Positions 52,623 through 64,000 of a stretch of DNA of 64,000 bases are shown piece by piece. The stretch lies in the NCBI GenBank assembly GCA_949317995.1, contig OX439044.1:20298641-20362640 (forward strand), written 5' to 3'. The DNA is from Acholoe squamosa (taxonomy: Eukaryota > Annelida > Polychaeta > Phyllodocida > Polynoidae). Every line of letters starts with the position of its first letter. The stretch's first letter is position 1. Made by a program: the position numbers and the translations under genes. The notes under the pieces were generated by a model. It saw only the letters and a list, made by a program, of their open reading frames with translations. It was not told the origin of the DNA and did no database searches.

Positions 52623-52624
<2 letters not shown>

Positions 52625-52698
<74 letters not shown>
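52625..52698. repeat. TA microsatellite
   Basis: Uninterrupted TA run of about 74 bp, 74 bp upstream (in gene direction) of the acceptor at 52551. Confidence 0.98.
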
Positions 52699-52699
<1 letters not shown>

Positions 52700-54742
52700 T
52701 GTACACATGTAAATGGAGGGAAAATGAGGATCCATGCATTTGAGTACCTTTATATGAATTCTCACCACAGATTTTCAGCCTTGTATTTGAGGGATAAAAA
52801 AGAGCTGAACAGTGGGCAAATTCTTCATAGTTTTCTTGATCTGTGGAAACTTATTTAGTGGTCTGCTGGCTCAATTAGTCCATATCAAGAATGTAAAATC
52901 ATGAATACTGAAAAACGAGTTGTTAAGATGCCCTGATTGATATCTAGGCTCACTTCATACAGGGTATCGCTCTGTCCCATGCCTAAACCAGCCAGAGATC
53001 TCTCTCTTGACTACAATTGTAGTCAGCCCAATACCTATCCCCATATATCCACACCACGCTGTATATACCACGCCGGTATCCAGTCTAAGATGTTAACTCA
53101 GCGATATCCAGTCCAAGAGAGAAACGAGAGCAGCTATCCCTACATATAATATGATTCTAAAGCACAAGAACCCCCCCCCCCTACGTTCTATCCCGTTCTT
53201 GCTGTGTTTAAAAGTCTAGTGTTGGTAGCATTCCTCCCATGACATTTCCCCAGGGTGGTACTAAGGTCAAGCACTCTGAGCTGCTCATGGTGAACTTTAA
53301 CCCCGAGTCACTCACACTGACACCTAGTGAGCGCCCAGGGAGGTGTACAGTACAGGGACCTGTAGGACGCCCTGTGGTACCAATACAAAGAATATGTACT
53401 TTTCATCAGGTGGGCTTGGTGTATAACTGGCCCCACAAACGTTTAGAAAGCTAAGGACAAACTCGGCACATTAACTTCCTAAATACCGACCATGGTAATT
53501 AACTATAAGGCCATAGAATGCCCAGCTTGGCCATGATAATACTTCAAACGTTAAATCAGGCTAGGTATAACTCGGTATTACCTACAGTTCATTCTTCATT
53601 GTCCCATTTCCAAATATGGGGTCACACAAGTAAGTGGTTGTGAGTGCTTTTGTGAACAATGGGAAAGATTAGACAAACTCCAACCAACATTCTTCTGGTA
53701 CAACCAAAACAATAGTTGAGATGCCTCTGTTTTCATGAAAGGAGTGTGTTCCAAGACACAAGATGTCATCAATAGCGACAATCATATAGATTCATCTATT
53801 GTTTATTATCGAGTGTTAGAACACGGCTGGGTGAATTAAAACAGAGCGCTTTAATATCTTGTATTTAATAGAGTTGGACTACTTAGTTAATAACTGACGA
53901 CATTATGTAACGTGGGGATTGTTATGATACATTTTATGTTCAATATTTCTCTTTTGAATGGAAGTCATCTGAAAAGGCTAAATTTGCATGATTCGGTCAA
54001 ACAAAATGCACTTGGTTTATCATTTTCACCTTATTTGAAAAGGAAAATGTGTTGTAACGGGAATAAAGCAGAAAGGCCCCTCGATGTCTCTGTACAGTCT
54101 AGAGTTCAAACATCACCACGAGAAGTTAAGACTACATCTATAGATATCTATTCACTTTCTTTTTAACATTTTTTTTTTCGCGTTCTGGAAATGTTTTATA
54201 ACCTTGCCTTTCACCAAGTCACTAAATATCTTGAGACATTCTATGTTGTGATGACATTGCCACTTTTCACCAAATATACCTTGCCTTTCTCCAGTACATA
54301 TATGAAACCATGTAATTGTACCCCCTCTTAATCCACGTAGGCCGTACTAATCAATGCTTTACATTCACCTGCAAATACCTCGTGCTTGTGTACCCCTATA
54401 TTCTGCTTGGTATTTGTTATGAGTGTAGTGAGCCTCACCAAGGTTTGTGCATTATTAGCTCAAAACACCAGCCTCCTGGCTTCGAATAAAACGATACATG
54501 CCCTATGGCACATCTCTCGACATATTAAAGAGCAGTCAGATTCTCATGGTTTCGATTATCCCTAAAGTGCTCTGTCGAGCCAGTACTCAATCAGCCTCAA
54601 AATTTCAGAGACCCCCCCCTCCCCCATGTTAACAAAATTTCTCAATGGATCTGGGGAGGTCATGAGGGTAAACCTTTTGGACCAAAAGTGAATGGGGTCC
54701 TACAGATGTAGGAAAATCACATCCCTGCATAATCATAATATT

Positions 54743-54762
54743 TTGTGTGTGTGTGTTTTTTT

Positions 54763-54813
<51 letters not shown>
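54743..54813. repeat. TG microsatellite
   Basis: TG dinucleotides split by TTTTTTTTA into a short and a long block. Confidence 0.98.
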
Positions 54814-54817
<4 letters not shown>

Positions 54818-55762
54818 AAAGCTATCTGTTCTTCTCATCACCATTCATCCGACCACAAGTGTATTTTTTACATCTGCACCTAATCTAAGAAGCAAAGAAT
54901 GTGTGAAACTAGATGGTATTTTGTGGTTAATGCGAAACTACATTGAGTGCACCTGACTAAAGTCAGTTCCAGGTTAAAAAAAAAGAGACAGTGAAAAACA
55001 GGACAAGATGACAGACAGACATGTATTGGACCTCTACCACCAGGAGTTGGTTCTAGGCTGGCCAAGATCAATCCACAGACGCTGGCACTAATGTGTGTTT
55101 AGTGTCCTGCCCTAAGTGTTCCCATTGGGCACAATTCCCAGCTTTTAGTAGCTAAAAGAACCAAAATGCTTCACTGTCCTACGCCCCATGCTATTCTCCC
55201 GACATTGATTTTTTTTTTTTACTTTTTAGGTCGTGTTCTAAATGCAAGTCTGCAGTAGAGATGTGACTCGCTGTCTGTACCCCATTTTTATCCAAAAAGG
55301 AAAAACAGAAAACTTTCGAACTAATACCTATAGTCCACTTTGCCTCATTCGTGCAAATGAGCAAAAGAAATCTGGCGAATGAGGCCTAGTGGACTATGGG
55401 CATTAGACAACTTTTGCCAGGAAATGCACATAATTCTTTACGGGAATCTCTACGTGAAACAGGAATTCCTTGCAAAACAGGAAGAGTGGCATCCCTGGTC
55501 TGCCAATATAAATACCCTCTTGTCAACTTTGCCCCCGTCTTGCTTTTTGTCCTACAAGACAATCGATTGGAGAGATGAAGCTGATACAAGTATTTGTAAC
55601 TTATGGGTCTACCTACTACATGTACTAAAACTACTATCATGTGCAGCTATACAAGCGAATTCAGTTTACAAAAACAAATTATTTGATTAGAACAAGTCAT
55701 AAAGCGCCAGTGACCCTACACCCTGAGGTTTCTCAAAACCTGACAAATAGCGTTGTAAGTGG

Positions 55763-56242
55763 GTTATAACCCCGGCCCCTGCACTCTCCATCAAAAGGGG
55801 ACGTCACCTGCGTTCCCAGTTTTCAAAAGTACCCCCTTATTCCCTGATTTTGGACCAAAAATAAACCCCTTATATTAGAAAAACGCTGACTTTTTGGGCC
55901 CAAAAAAAGGCCCCTTATTTCCAGAAACACTGACATGTTTTAGCCTAATGAAGGCATCCAATTATGTTTATTAGCTCAATGGGATATCTTTCGTATAATT
56001 TGTAGATAAAATACAATTCTGGATGGAGAGCACTGTTGACTAAGTGGAATTCTCTCCCACAAAATCCACACTCATGCAAAAACACCCCTCATTTCAAAAT
56101 CCACAGAGATTCTTGATATAAAATTGACCCCTTATTTCAAAATTCACATGGACTTTAAGAGAAATGTACCCCTTATTTTGCGATTTTTGGAACGCAGGTG
56201 ACGTACCCTAAGGGTATGAAGTGCAGGGGCCGGGGTTATAAC
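55763..56242. mobile_element. 480-bp MITE with GTTATAAC borders and internal repeats
   Basis: The borders are GTTATAACCCCGGCCCCTGC and the exact reverse complement. Further in, ACGTCACCTGCGTTCC is again matched by GGAACGCAGGTGACGT. GTTATAAC at both outer edges may be an 8-bp palindromic target duplication or part of the terminal repeat. The interior carries about six diverged units of the type CCCCTTATTTCAAAAT followed by CCAC. There is no coding sequence. Confidence 0.75.
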
Positions 56243-57349
56243 ATAACCCTACCTCACATACTATCTATGAAATATTAGCCTTGAGTCCATCTTCGTTTCT
56301 GCCCCCACCTCTCCCCGCCCTGGAGGAGAGTGCTATCTGGTAGGTAGGTGTTGGTGTAATACTGAGCAGTGTTCTCGATGCCGCTAACGCTGACAGCCCG
56401 ACAGTAACAGCATTTCTCAAATAGTTGCCTTATCCTTGCCTGTCCAAATCATCCAGCGGCGACTTCCATTACCCAAGTACATGTAAAAGCCTTTTTGTCT
56501 GTACTAGAGATTCAAGTTGCTCTTCTCACAAAGGGTAAGGCGCCCCTGACTCGACCACTATAGGCATGTTGGTACCTTATGTCAACCACCCCAGAATAAC
56601 CCCTTTCAAATAACATACGGTCTAATCATCAATTGGGTGTACCACATTGGCTAAAATGGTTAAACCTTGCATATGCCCCAAGTATCACTCATAAATTGTG
56701 AAAATAACCTGTAATTGTTGGGTGTCTATCAACATGCCTAGTGGTCGAGTCAGGGGTGATCTACCCTACCCAAAGCTTCGTGGCTATGTTGCTTCCTCAG
56801 TGAGCAAATTGAGGTTATGTTCTGTATGGGTAGAGGCGATTTGCTAACTGTGGATAAAGTATTGGGATAGTAGTTGATAGTATACTCGAATTATTTGTGC
56901 AACTATAGTCCCGTTACTCACATTCTGATATATGAATTACGGTAGTTGGATCCTTGAGGACTTGTGTAAAAATATACTACACAATGTACTAATGTAATGA
57001 GGAGGTAAAAGTTAAATTCTATTCCTCAGACAACCACTGTGCACATATCTATCAGCAAATAGATTAATTCATGTGCTAAATATAATAATTATTTTTTTTG
57101 TATACAAAATATCTCAGGAAATTTTATATTCACAAAACTCTATCATTGTATTCACATGATGAGAGCCATGCTCCTTCTCTAGCAGTGGACGTGCTGGTGT
57201 ATTATTTCCATTGCTTACACATGAATCACTCATCTCTCTGACAAAAAAAAGTAAGTTGAAGCACCTGGTAATTGGTACATGGTTGGGGGATGCATTACCT
57301 GTAAATATCTAGGGAAGCACATCTCCAAACACACCCACATTCTACCCAC

Positions 57350-57421
57350 CATGGGGCAGGTACACCTCCTCCAGGGCAGGCAGAACATGCTGCATGTTAA
57401 ACTGCCTTTTAACGCATAACC
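57350..57421 (-). CDS. possible upstream ANKS1 exon (weak)
   Basis: A 72-nt minus-strand stretch lies between an AG (TTTATATCAG) and a GTGGGT donor. It is open in one frame, reads ...MQHVLPALEEVYLPH and ends with one extra G. That leaves exactly the phase needed to join the exon at 52551, which starts with the last two bases of a codon. There is no recognisable ankyrin or other family motif, and the acceptor is mediocre. A second donor (CAG then GTAATG at about 57300) would give another open frame of Cys/Met-rich sequence. I list it only because the phase fits; chance is the likelier explanation. Confidence 0.13.
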
Positions 57422-58906
57422 CTGATATAAACACACCTTGAATAAGGGTTACGGGCGCCAAACCGCACATATGTGAGTCTTTACATGTTTATTTGTGAAT
57501 CCTAATTGTAATTAATTCTATGAACTTATTTGTAAAATACCTAAAATGCAGAGTTTAAATGGTTACATAAAGTATTATGTATTTTAGACTCATCTGCCTC
57601 CCCTATAATACATTGCCATAGAGACTGCCAAAACTGATACTAAACAGTCCTTATCATAGACACCCCAGCAAGACATTGTAACGAGGTCATCCACCATCAA
57701 CCCCTCACGTAGCCTCAGTATAATGAGGACACACTCATGTGGAGCCTATCAGCCATAACACTGTCCTAGGTACAAGCAGTGGTAATATAGCTTCAGGCCA
57801 TGGGCTAGAGGTGAGAAGCCAATTACTCTGCTCATAGAAAAATGCCAGTAGATTTTGTGGCTGGACTGGAGCAGTAAATTTTAGGACACAGAAAAGTATT
57901 CATCTTTTACACCACCGACAGCGGCACATCTGGGGGTTGGTTTGTTTTAGTTTGGCAACTTAACCAATCCGCATGTTGGACTTGTATGTTGTAAGCCTGT
58001 TACTGTTGAGTAGAAGGGATGAGCTGCTCGTCAGAGCAGCCTAGAGCAGAACATTCCATGTCTAAACTGGACACCAGTGTCCTGGCAAGCCTTCGCCAGG
58101 AGATTGATGCCTGCCCTGGTCTGACTAGTGTCGTTTTGCCACCCCCTGTCTCTCTCATCCCCCCGCCTCAACTTTAACCCCCCCCCCCCAACATTTCTCT
58201 ACGACCATGTGCAACATTTTAATAACATTTCAACTTATCTCCGGGGCTTATCTATCCTCTCAGGTCGTCTAGATGGGCAAATAGGGATGGCATAGCATAT
58301 TTACTGGGGTATCAATAGGAATATCAGCACTTAATCATAATGTGTGTATACTCTATCATTGTTAAAGGCATTCCACAAAATATCATTTTCCCCTTTGCTA
58401 AAGGGATTCCAACACTGGACTGGAATGTACCTAGGTTGATGGTGCCTGGTTTAATACTTGTAAGGAGTGAAGGAGTATGAGGGGAATGTAAACTCAAACT
58501 CAGAGCACTAAGTTTTTTTGGTACTCATGTTATTTGGCTGTGGCAAAACCCTCGCGTCACCCTACAACTACCATACCCTGGCCACTGATAGAAGAAAACA
58601 CATTCAGAGGGCGGGGGATCAGTCCCCTTAAATCAGCCGGAAAAGTTCAGCCAATCAGCTTCCCCCCTAGCAATAATCCCGAGCTACTATCTGTCACCGT
58701 GGGGTCCTTTGGGAATCGGGGGATGAAGCCGCGTCCTCTTGGTTGCTATGGCAACATAAATCACCCTACCCGGCGTCCCTATAGAGATGGGTGCTAGTGT
58801 AAATATTGACAAGTCGCTGCTATGATAGCCTCTCCAGTTGGTGGAAGGTGATGGGGCCTACGATGGATTTATTACCATGCAAATTGGAAAGCAGTGGAAC
58901 CCCTAA

Positions 58907-59150
58907 CCCTTTACGTATCACTGGTCTTGTAATGCATTATACTCTAGACCATCATGTCGAATGAACGCATCCCTGGTGAGTAACATTCCAGAGCATCCTT
59001 TATGCATCATGCCATGCTATGTACAGGGCTGATACACTCCCACAGAGTCGGCATGATGCTCCAATTCAGTGTAGGCGAGTATACCATCAGAACTGCAGTG
59101 GTGCATAAAAATGACAAAGTAAGCTACGGCCACACTATGGCCCTTCAAGT
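58907..59150. mobile_element. piggyBac-like MITE, copy E
   Basis: Starts CCCTTTACGTATCACTGG, contains GCATCCCTGGTGAG, GAGTCGGCATGATGCTCC and AGTGTAGGCGAGTATACC, and ends TATGGCCCTTCAAGT followed by CTAA. The termini are degraded. Confidence 0.6.
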
Positions 59151-59445
59151 CTAACCCAATAATATAGTTATTGATGCCGGATAGGGGTTGGGGCATCGGA
59201 CCCTGCACATTATGTTAAGGTTGGATGATCATTTGATTTCAGTGCTGGGTAAAGTGGGGACCTTATTTCCAGTTCACTTTCCACATTGTTGGTTGGGATT
59301 TTTGGTGCGAGGATCAATGTAATGCAGGAAATGCAGGATGGGTTTTGTTATTAGCCATTTATTGTATCTGTCAGGGCCCATGGTTTTACAGCTGTGATTT
59401 GCGCGAAATCCTGTTCTGCTGATCTATTGGAAACATTTTTATTCT

Positions 59446-59626
59446 CAGGCTTCCCTTGCCCACTTTAAAGGGACTATATCTCCTCTTTCCTTTCCCCTCG
59501 GATGTGTGGGGTGATCATATGCGCGGGCACCAATACATTCCTCTGTAAAATTGTGTAATGCAGTTATCGCCATGAATGACGTTAGCTGTCGAAATGGCGT
59601 TAAACATCTATTACTCACTCACTCTA
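59446..59626 (+). mobile_element. SINE-like element, copy 3
   Basis: 181-bp copy with an 11-bp duplication ATTTTTATTCT (59435-59445 and 59627-59637). It starts CAGGCTTCCCTTGCCCAC and ends in the GGCGTTAAAC...CACTCACTCT tail. It is slightly more diverged than copies 1 and 2. Confidence 0.88.
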
Positions 59627-59877
59627 ATTTTTATTCTATAGAGGGGTGTTATCGTTTTGGGGTTTATCATACGCTGAGGGATAAGTATATTCCCCCTAGT
59701 ATACGTGAAGTCTACCATACCCTTGACTTATTACCCCCTGGTGAGTGCTTGCACATGCGTACATGAACGATAGGATGACTTTTTTTTCATTTCTATAAAT
59801 ACATGTACACCAGAATGAGAATCATTATAAGCACGGTGTATCGGGACATTGCACCCACCACCCCCTCTTCACTTTAA

Positions 59878-60004
59878 CCCTTAAGAGCCGCATAATGATG
59901 CAGATTCATGTTCTTGGTCAACATGTTAAATCAGAGAGGAGTATAATGGCAAGTAGACTTACCATCATTACATTGGTGCCTTATGCCAACCCTTTAGGGC
60001 TAAA
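59878..60004. mobile_element. possible short MITE between two TTAA sites
   Basis: Starts CCCTTAAGAGCCGCATAATG after TTAA (59874-59877) and ends CCCTTTAGGGCTAAA before TTAA (60005-60008). The left end resembles copy B; the internal part does not match well. It could be a deletion derivative. Confidence 0.35.
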
Positions 60005-60763
60005 TTAACCCTCTAGTGTCAGTGTGCAACCCTGATACTAGTAATCTACTTCAGAGATGTCAGTCCGATATTTGGCGAAACTCTGAAAATTATTTTGGGG
60101 CACTTCAAAAGGGGGTTATACCCTAATCAGAGTGACAAATACCTTCAAAATTTATCACTTAGGGTTGGGTGTACCTTTAAGAAATATCAGAATTATAAAA
60201 TATTCATTTTAATTTTTTTTCTTATTATTATTTCTGTAGTAAAATATCACCTCTGAACCTCTGAAATCAGAGAAAATCTGAAACTCTGCCATCTCTGCTA
60301 CTTTCATGCATACATCATGGCGAACAATGGAAATGATGCAGCACTTAGCAGCCCTTGATAATAGGGTTAACAGAGGACCTGAATGCACACTCAGTACCCA
60401 GGAGGTCAGGGGTCAAACAAACAATGGTGGCTGACCATATGGTGGGGGCGAGGGGAGATGGAGCCATCTAGTTAACTGTCGTCAGGTCTAGTCAATGTCC
60501 ACTTACTAATTAAAGAAGGGGGTGGTTCAATGCTTGCCTCGTTGTCTCGCATGGGATGGTCATCAATTGGGCAAATAGACAACTAATTCTCACCGACACT
60601 GACAATAATAGGCAGTGAAATGCCAATGAATAATTCCCCATTGAGTCAATGTCCCGAATGATTGAAGATCTAATCCATCATGTTTTGTTCAGTGGTCCGA
60701 ATTTGAAAGGGTATGATACTGCCTGTATCTCCGGTTGCTCAAGTCTAGGTTGTCCATAGCTCA

Positions 60764-60806
60764 GTTTCTGAACTCTCATCTCCGTTCCTCTGTGAGAGTT
60801 CAGAAA
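60764..60806. repeat. hairpin 1 (14-bp arms)
   Basis: Perfect inverted repeat TTTCTGAACTCTCA / TGAGAGTTCAGAAA around a 14-15-nt loop. It is preceded by CTAGGTTGTCCA, which recurs after hairpin 3. Confidence 0.65.
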
Positions 60807-60843
60807 ACCTGTACTTAAAAAGTGGAGGAAACTCTTAATTACA

Positions 60844-60908
60844 GTCAGCGCTTTGATAGGCTGACTGTCATCACCAGTGACAAAAAGTCAGCCAATCAAT
60901 GCGCTGAC
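60844..60908. ncRNA. miRNA-precursor-like hairpin (candidate)
   Basis: 65-nt inverted repeat with 23-nt arms: GTCAGCGCTTTGATA then GGCTGACT pairs with AGTCAGCC then AATCAATGCGCTGAC. Pairing is 8 + mismatch + 5 + mismatch + 8, with a 19-nt loop that adds four pairs (GTCA/TGAC). Length, two isolated 1x1 mismatches and loop size fit an animal pre-miRNA on either strand. The arms match no miRNA family I recognise. A MITE-derived foldback is an equally plausible source. Confidence 0.3.
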
Positions 60909-61134
60909 CATGGTCACTGGTCCAGTCTGGGGTTAAATACATTCAAAATCAGGAAGAGTTTGGGGAAAAAATTCAATTTTAGACATTTGAATTCTAAATT
61001 GGGTGGATTGGAAAGCAAACAAGTTGGCCTATCCCAGGCAGTTGAGAAAATCATAAAATTCCAAGAATTAGTAGTTGAAAAAGTGCTCACAAGCCCATTT
61101 TAGCAACCCTTTCCTCAAATTTTAAACTACAGCT

Positions 61135-61171
61135 TTCTCTGCCTCTCTACGGGACTAAGAGAGGCAGAGTT
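61135..61171. repeat. hairpin 3 (10-11-bp arms)
   Basis: CTCTGCCTCTCT and AGAGGCAGAG flank an 11-13-nt loop, followed shortly by CCTAGGTTGTCCA. Together with hairpins 1 and 2 it lies within 410 bp. Confidence 0.55.
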
Positions 61172-64000
61172 CCTCAGCCTAGGTTGTCCAGTGAGCACAA
61201 TGTGCCTAGAAGTTTACATATCTAAACTGATAACTGGGAGTGCCAGCTTTCTAAAGGCCAACTTGGGATAAATCATTTCATACAGAGATTGTTAAGGGTA
61301 TCATATGGAAGGGATGTAATAACACCTGCCCCCAGAGACCTAGTTCATGTAGCGACATCGTCTACTGGTAAACACAGTTTCTGGCAATGTTCACATATTT
61401 AAACATTGCAGTTCTGCTTTTAAAGTCCAATGTTATATGTCTCTCAAAAATACTCCCCATTGATGCATTATGATCAGTTGTTATTGGATCCTTTCATTTA
61501 GCATATTATGTGGATGCATAAGGGATACACAGTCACGCGATCTACAAATGATGTAGACACTGGCCTAGTTCATTAACCTTAATTCAGTCTACCCTCTGAC
61601 CTACAAAGCTGTACAAGGCTACAACCACCCACCCACATTAAGGGGGTAGTGAGAGGGTAGTGAGTCACCCCGGGACACAATCAGATCAATATCATTCACA
61701 CATCAATGTTGATTTCATCCCCGTGTTGATATCACTGGGAATGGTGGTACGGGAATTGGGACAACATAGGGGCAAGTGTGACTTGGGTATGAAGTTCATC
61801 CCCTCTCTGTTTCTGCTGGTCTCTGTCAAATGAATAACACCAGTAATGGATAAACCTACAGACATGTGTACTAGTCATCCAAGGAAAACCTATAATTGTG
61901 TCATGCAAAAGGATGGATACAGGACCTGGACCGAAGCAACGTTTTAGATCATTTCAGGTACAAGATAATTTCACATACAATAGTCTATGAAAAGAATGAG
62001 TGCCCGATGGATTCTAAAATTAGTTCATTTCTTTAATGTGATTATCATCTACATCAAGGTCAATTTGTGCATGGGTGCTGTCTAGTTAGTTATATGTCAT
62101 TGCCACCTCTTACCTCACATCTGTGCTTTTGAAGTCCCAAAGGGGCCATGTAATCCGTTTTATTCTCACACTGAGATATTACCATTTGGTTTTGACCACG
62201 ACTCAGTCACTGACAACACTAAGGAGCCTGAGCGTTTTTCATCAAAGCTGTTGTAGTTTTAGAATGGCTAGAAATAGCCAATTTAGATTTGTGAGTGTGT
62301 CTACTGTGCCTCTGCGGCTGCAGTGACATTTGACGACGTGCTTGGAATATTTCAGTCGTTTCGTGTGTGAGTAGTATAGAAATGGCGGATTGTGTCTGGC
62401 CATATTGCAACAGCAAATTTGGATAACCGCATTTCCGACAAGGAGCACATGTATGCAGCAACAGTTTTCCCTCTTCTGCAGACGTTATACAAACTATTAT
62501 AATTATGTATAATAATCCTCATACTATATTCACATTGTGAATCCGATTTAAAAACGTGTCTAATTCTGATACTGTACACATACTTTGCGAGGGATAGAGG
62601 CAATTAAACAATGGACACTGTATACAAGGCGTGTGGAAACGTGTTTTTTTTTCTTGTTTTTTTTTACTATTGTTATGCCGCAGGACTTGCAGGCTACTAT
62701 CTACACTATAATGTGCCTAGGCTGCAGTCGACTGTCAGCCAGATAGCACCAGGACTTGATATACACTACCCTTGAGATAACATAGATAAGAGGATGGCAT
62801 TAGCATAGAAAGAAGGTTCTTACATAACCATCATTCAGGAAAGGGATGCCACTGAATGAAGGCACATACCACACTACCATGGAGGATGCATAGTGGGCTC
62901 GCCCCTACACTAGGACATTCATCAACATAGCTCAACCCTGGAGGGAATTGACTCAATAGGGGTTGGTGGGAGGGTGTTGTGATGGAGGCAGTTCATATCT
63001 ATTTGTGTATGCACACTACACTACATTCCATACAGTAGGCCTACAGCACAGTATAGTGGTAAGCATAGTGACACAATAGGGCTCCATAGAGGATACATAG
63101 AGCACATAGTACGCAGGAATTACATTGCATAGTTTATGGTGCCCTCCTATAATTGGAGGTGGAACAGGCTGGGCATTTCATAATACCGAGATAGCAAGTG
63201 TTCACATCGTAATCTGATTCACAAGAGGTCTTTCCATGAATGTAAATTGCACCATAATCGATAGACCATTGGTACAATTCCCTTTGTAAATAATATTTTC
63301 CCCTTTAATTTATGTTTTACCACACTTGGTTGAGTACCAAGAAAGTCCCACTACTCTGAAATAGACCTAGAACATTAGTCCCTGAGGTGGAAACGGAAAA
63401 TGAGTTCTGATCCATCGGCGGTTGAACGCATGGACAACAATACAGACACAGGGCCAACACAATGGCCATATGGATGGGATTATTTTTTTTTATCATTTTC
63501 CGCCATTTGTCCCCGGATTGTCCAGTCATGTGGGTGAGATAAAATTAATACTTATTTCCAGCTGTTGTCAGCCGGCGGTATGAGAGTGATGATGGTCTTT
63601 GGCGCGGATTATTGTTGTTGAACAGTCAAAATATTTACCGTGTCCCCTATGATGAATAGTACCATATATCAACATATGGGTGTAGTATTGTCACTTAAGT
63701 CAGATAGGAACAAGAAATGTATGAAATCATTTTCCTATGTACATAATTATGTTGCATATATATATGTGCACAGAATGTATATCTAATCATGTCCCCGCAT
63801 GCTTTTGATCTAAATAATTTAATCGGACAATAATAGAATAGATCTGGACATAGTATGCTTATCAGCCCTTACAGTTGACTAATATCCTAAATACTAGTTC
63901 TACACATATTTTCTTTTTTTTTAATTTTACAGTTCTGGGGGAATTTCGGTCAACAATGTACATGCACCATCTACAGATAAATGCATCATCAGTAGAGATA

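Larger units (their letters stand above)
52552..64000. other. ANKS1 upstream region, no firm exon
   Basis: Expected to hold introns, and possibly exons, upstream of the 52551 acceptor. I searched the minus strand for ankyrin-type TPLH...A...G patterns with donor sites and saw none; one weak candidate exon is at 57350-57421. Listed contents are TA and TG microsatellites, a 480-bp MITE, piggyBac-like MITE copies, a SINE and a hairpin cluster near 60.8 kb. From 61.2 to 64 kb I see nothing beyond AT-rich unique sequence. Confidence 0.6.

Noticed and set aside
54629-54956. Open frames of Val/Cys or Thr/His repeats
   Set aside because: Translation of the TG microsatellite.
1-64000. CRISPR arrays, rRNA, bacterial operons or viral genes
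   Set aside because: None seen; the sequence is eukaryotic and intron-rich.

Overview
This is a piece of an animal nuclear genome: large AT-rich introns, GT-AG splice sites, microsatellites, SINEs and MITEs, and no bacterial-style gene layout. One SINE family (three copies, each with target-site duplications) ends in GGCGTTAAACATCTATTACTCACTCACTC-type sequence (shown here as two overlapping pieces, GGCGTTAAACATCTATTA and ATTACTCACTCACTC). From memory, such tails are common in molluscs and other marine invertebrates. TACATGTA and GTAGGCCTAC words are also frequent. I therefore favour a marine invertebrate, probably a mollusc or other lophotrochozoan, but the phylum is an inference.

The only gene I can support lies on the minus strand and is an ANKS1 (Odin/AIDA-1, ankyrin repeat and sterile alpha motif) orthologue. 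Read 5' to 3', it runs from about 52.5 kb down to 10.5 kb. Twelve constitutive or alternative exons with consistent reading phases give two linker exons (52283-52551, 51457-51672), two alternative versions of a short pre-SAM exon (50566-50671 and 45755-45848), SAM1 (43922-44028 + 43406-43517), SAM2 (42963-43099 + 42425-42538), a linker (41473-41667), and most of a PTB domain (40920-41039, 40348-40419, then after a 29.3-kb intron 10957-11043 and 10465-10602). The ankyrin-repeat exons (upstream, right) and the last PTB helix plus C-terminus (downstream, left) were not found and probably lie outside the window.

The strongest discovery candidate is the exon pair 50566-50671 / 45755-45848. The two are similar in sequence, both have phase 0 to 1, and including both or neither gives an early stop. 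They are therefore predicted mutually exclusive exons. A young 1361-bp tandem repeat (2.3 copies) sits between them.

The 29.3-kb intron (11044-40347) and the flanks hold several CpG-rich islands with E2F- and ETS-like sites. They also hold an unexplained, strongly over-represented palindrome GAGCWGCTC (14 copies), CRE and nuclear-receptor half-site clusters, a miRNA-like hairpin at 60844-60908, six or so copies of a piggyBac-like MITE, and single Harbinger-like, mariner-like and hAT-like MITEs. No rRNA, tRNA or CRISPR array was seen.
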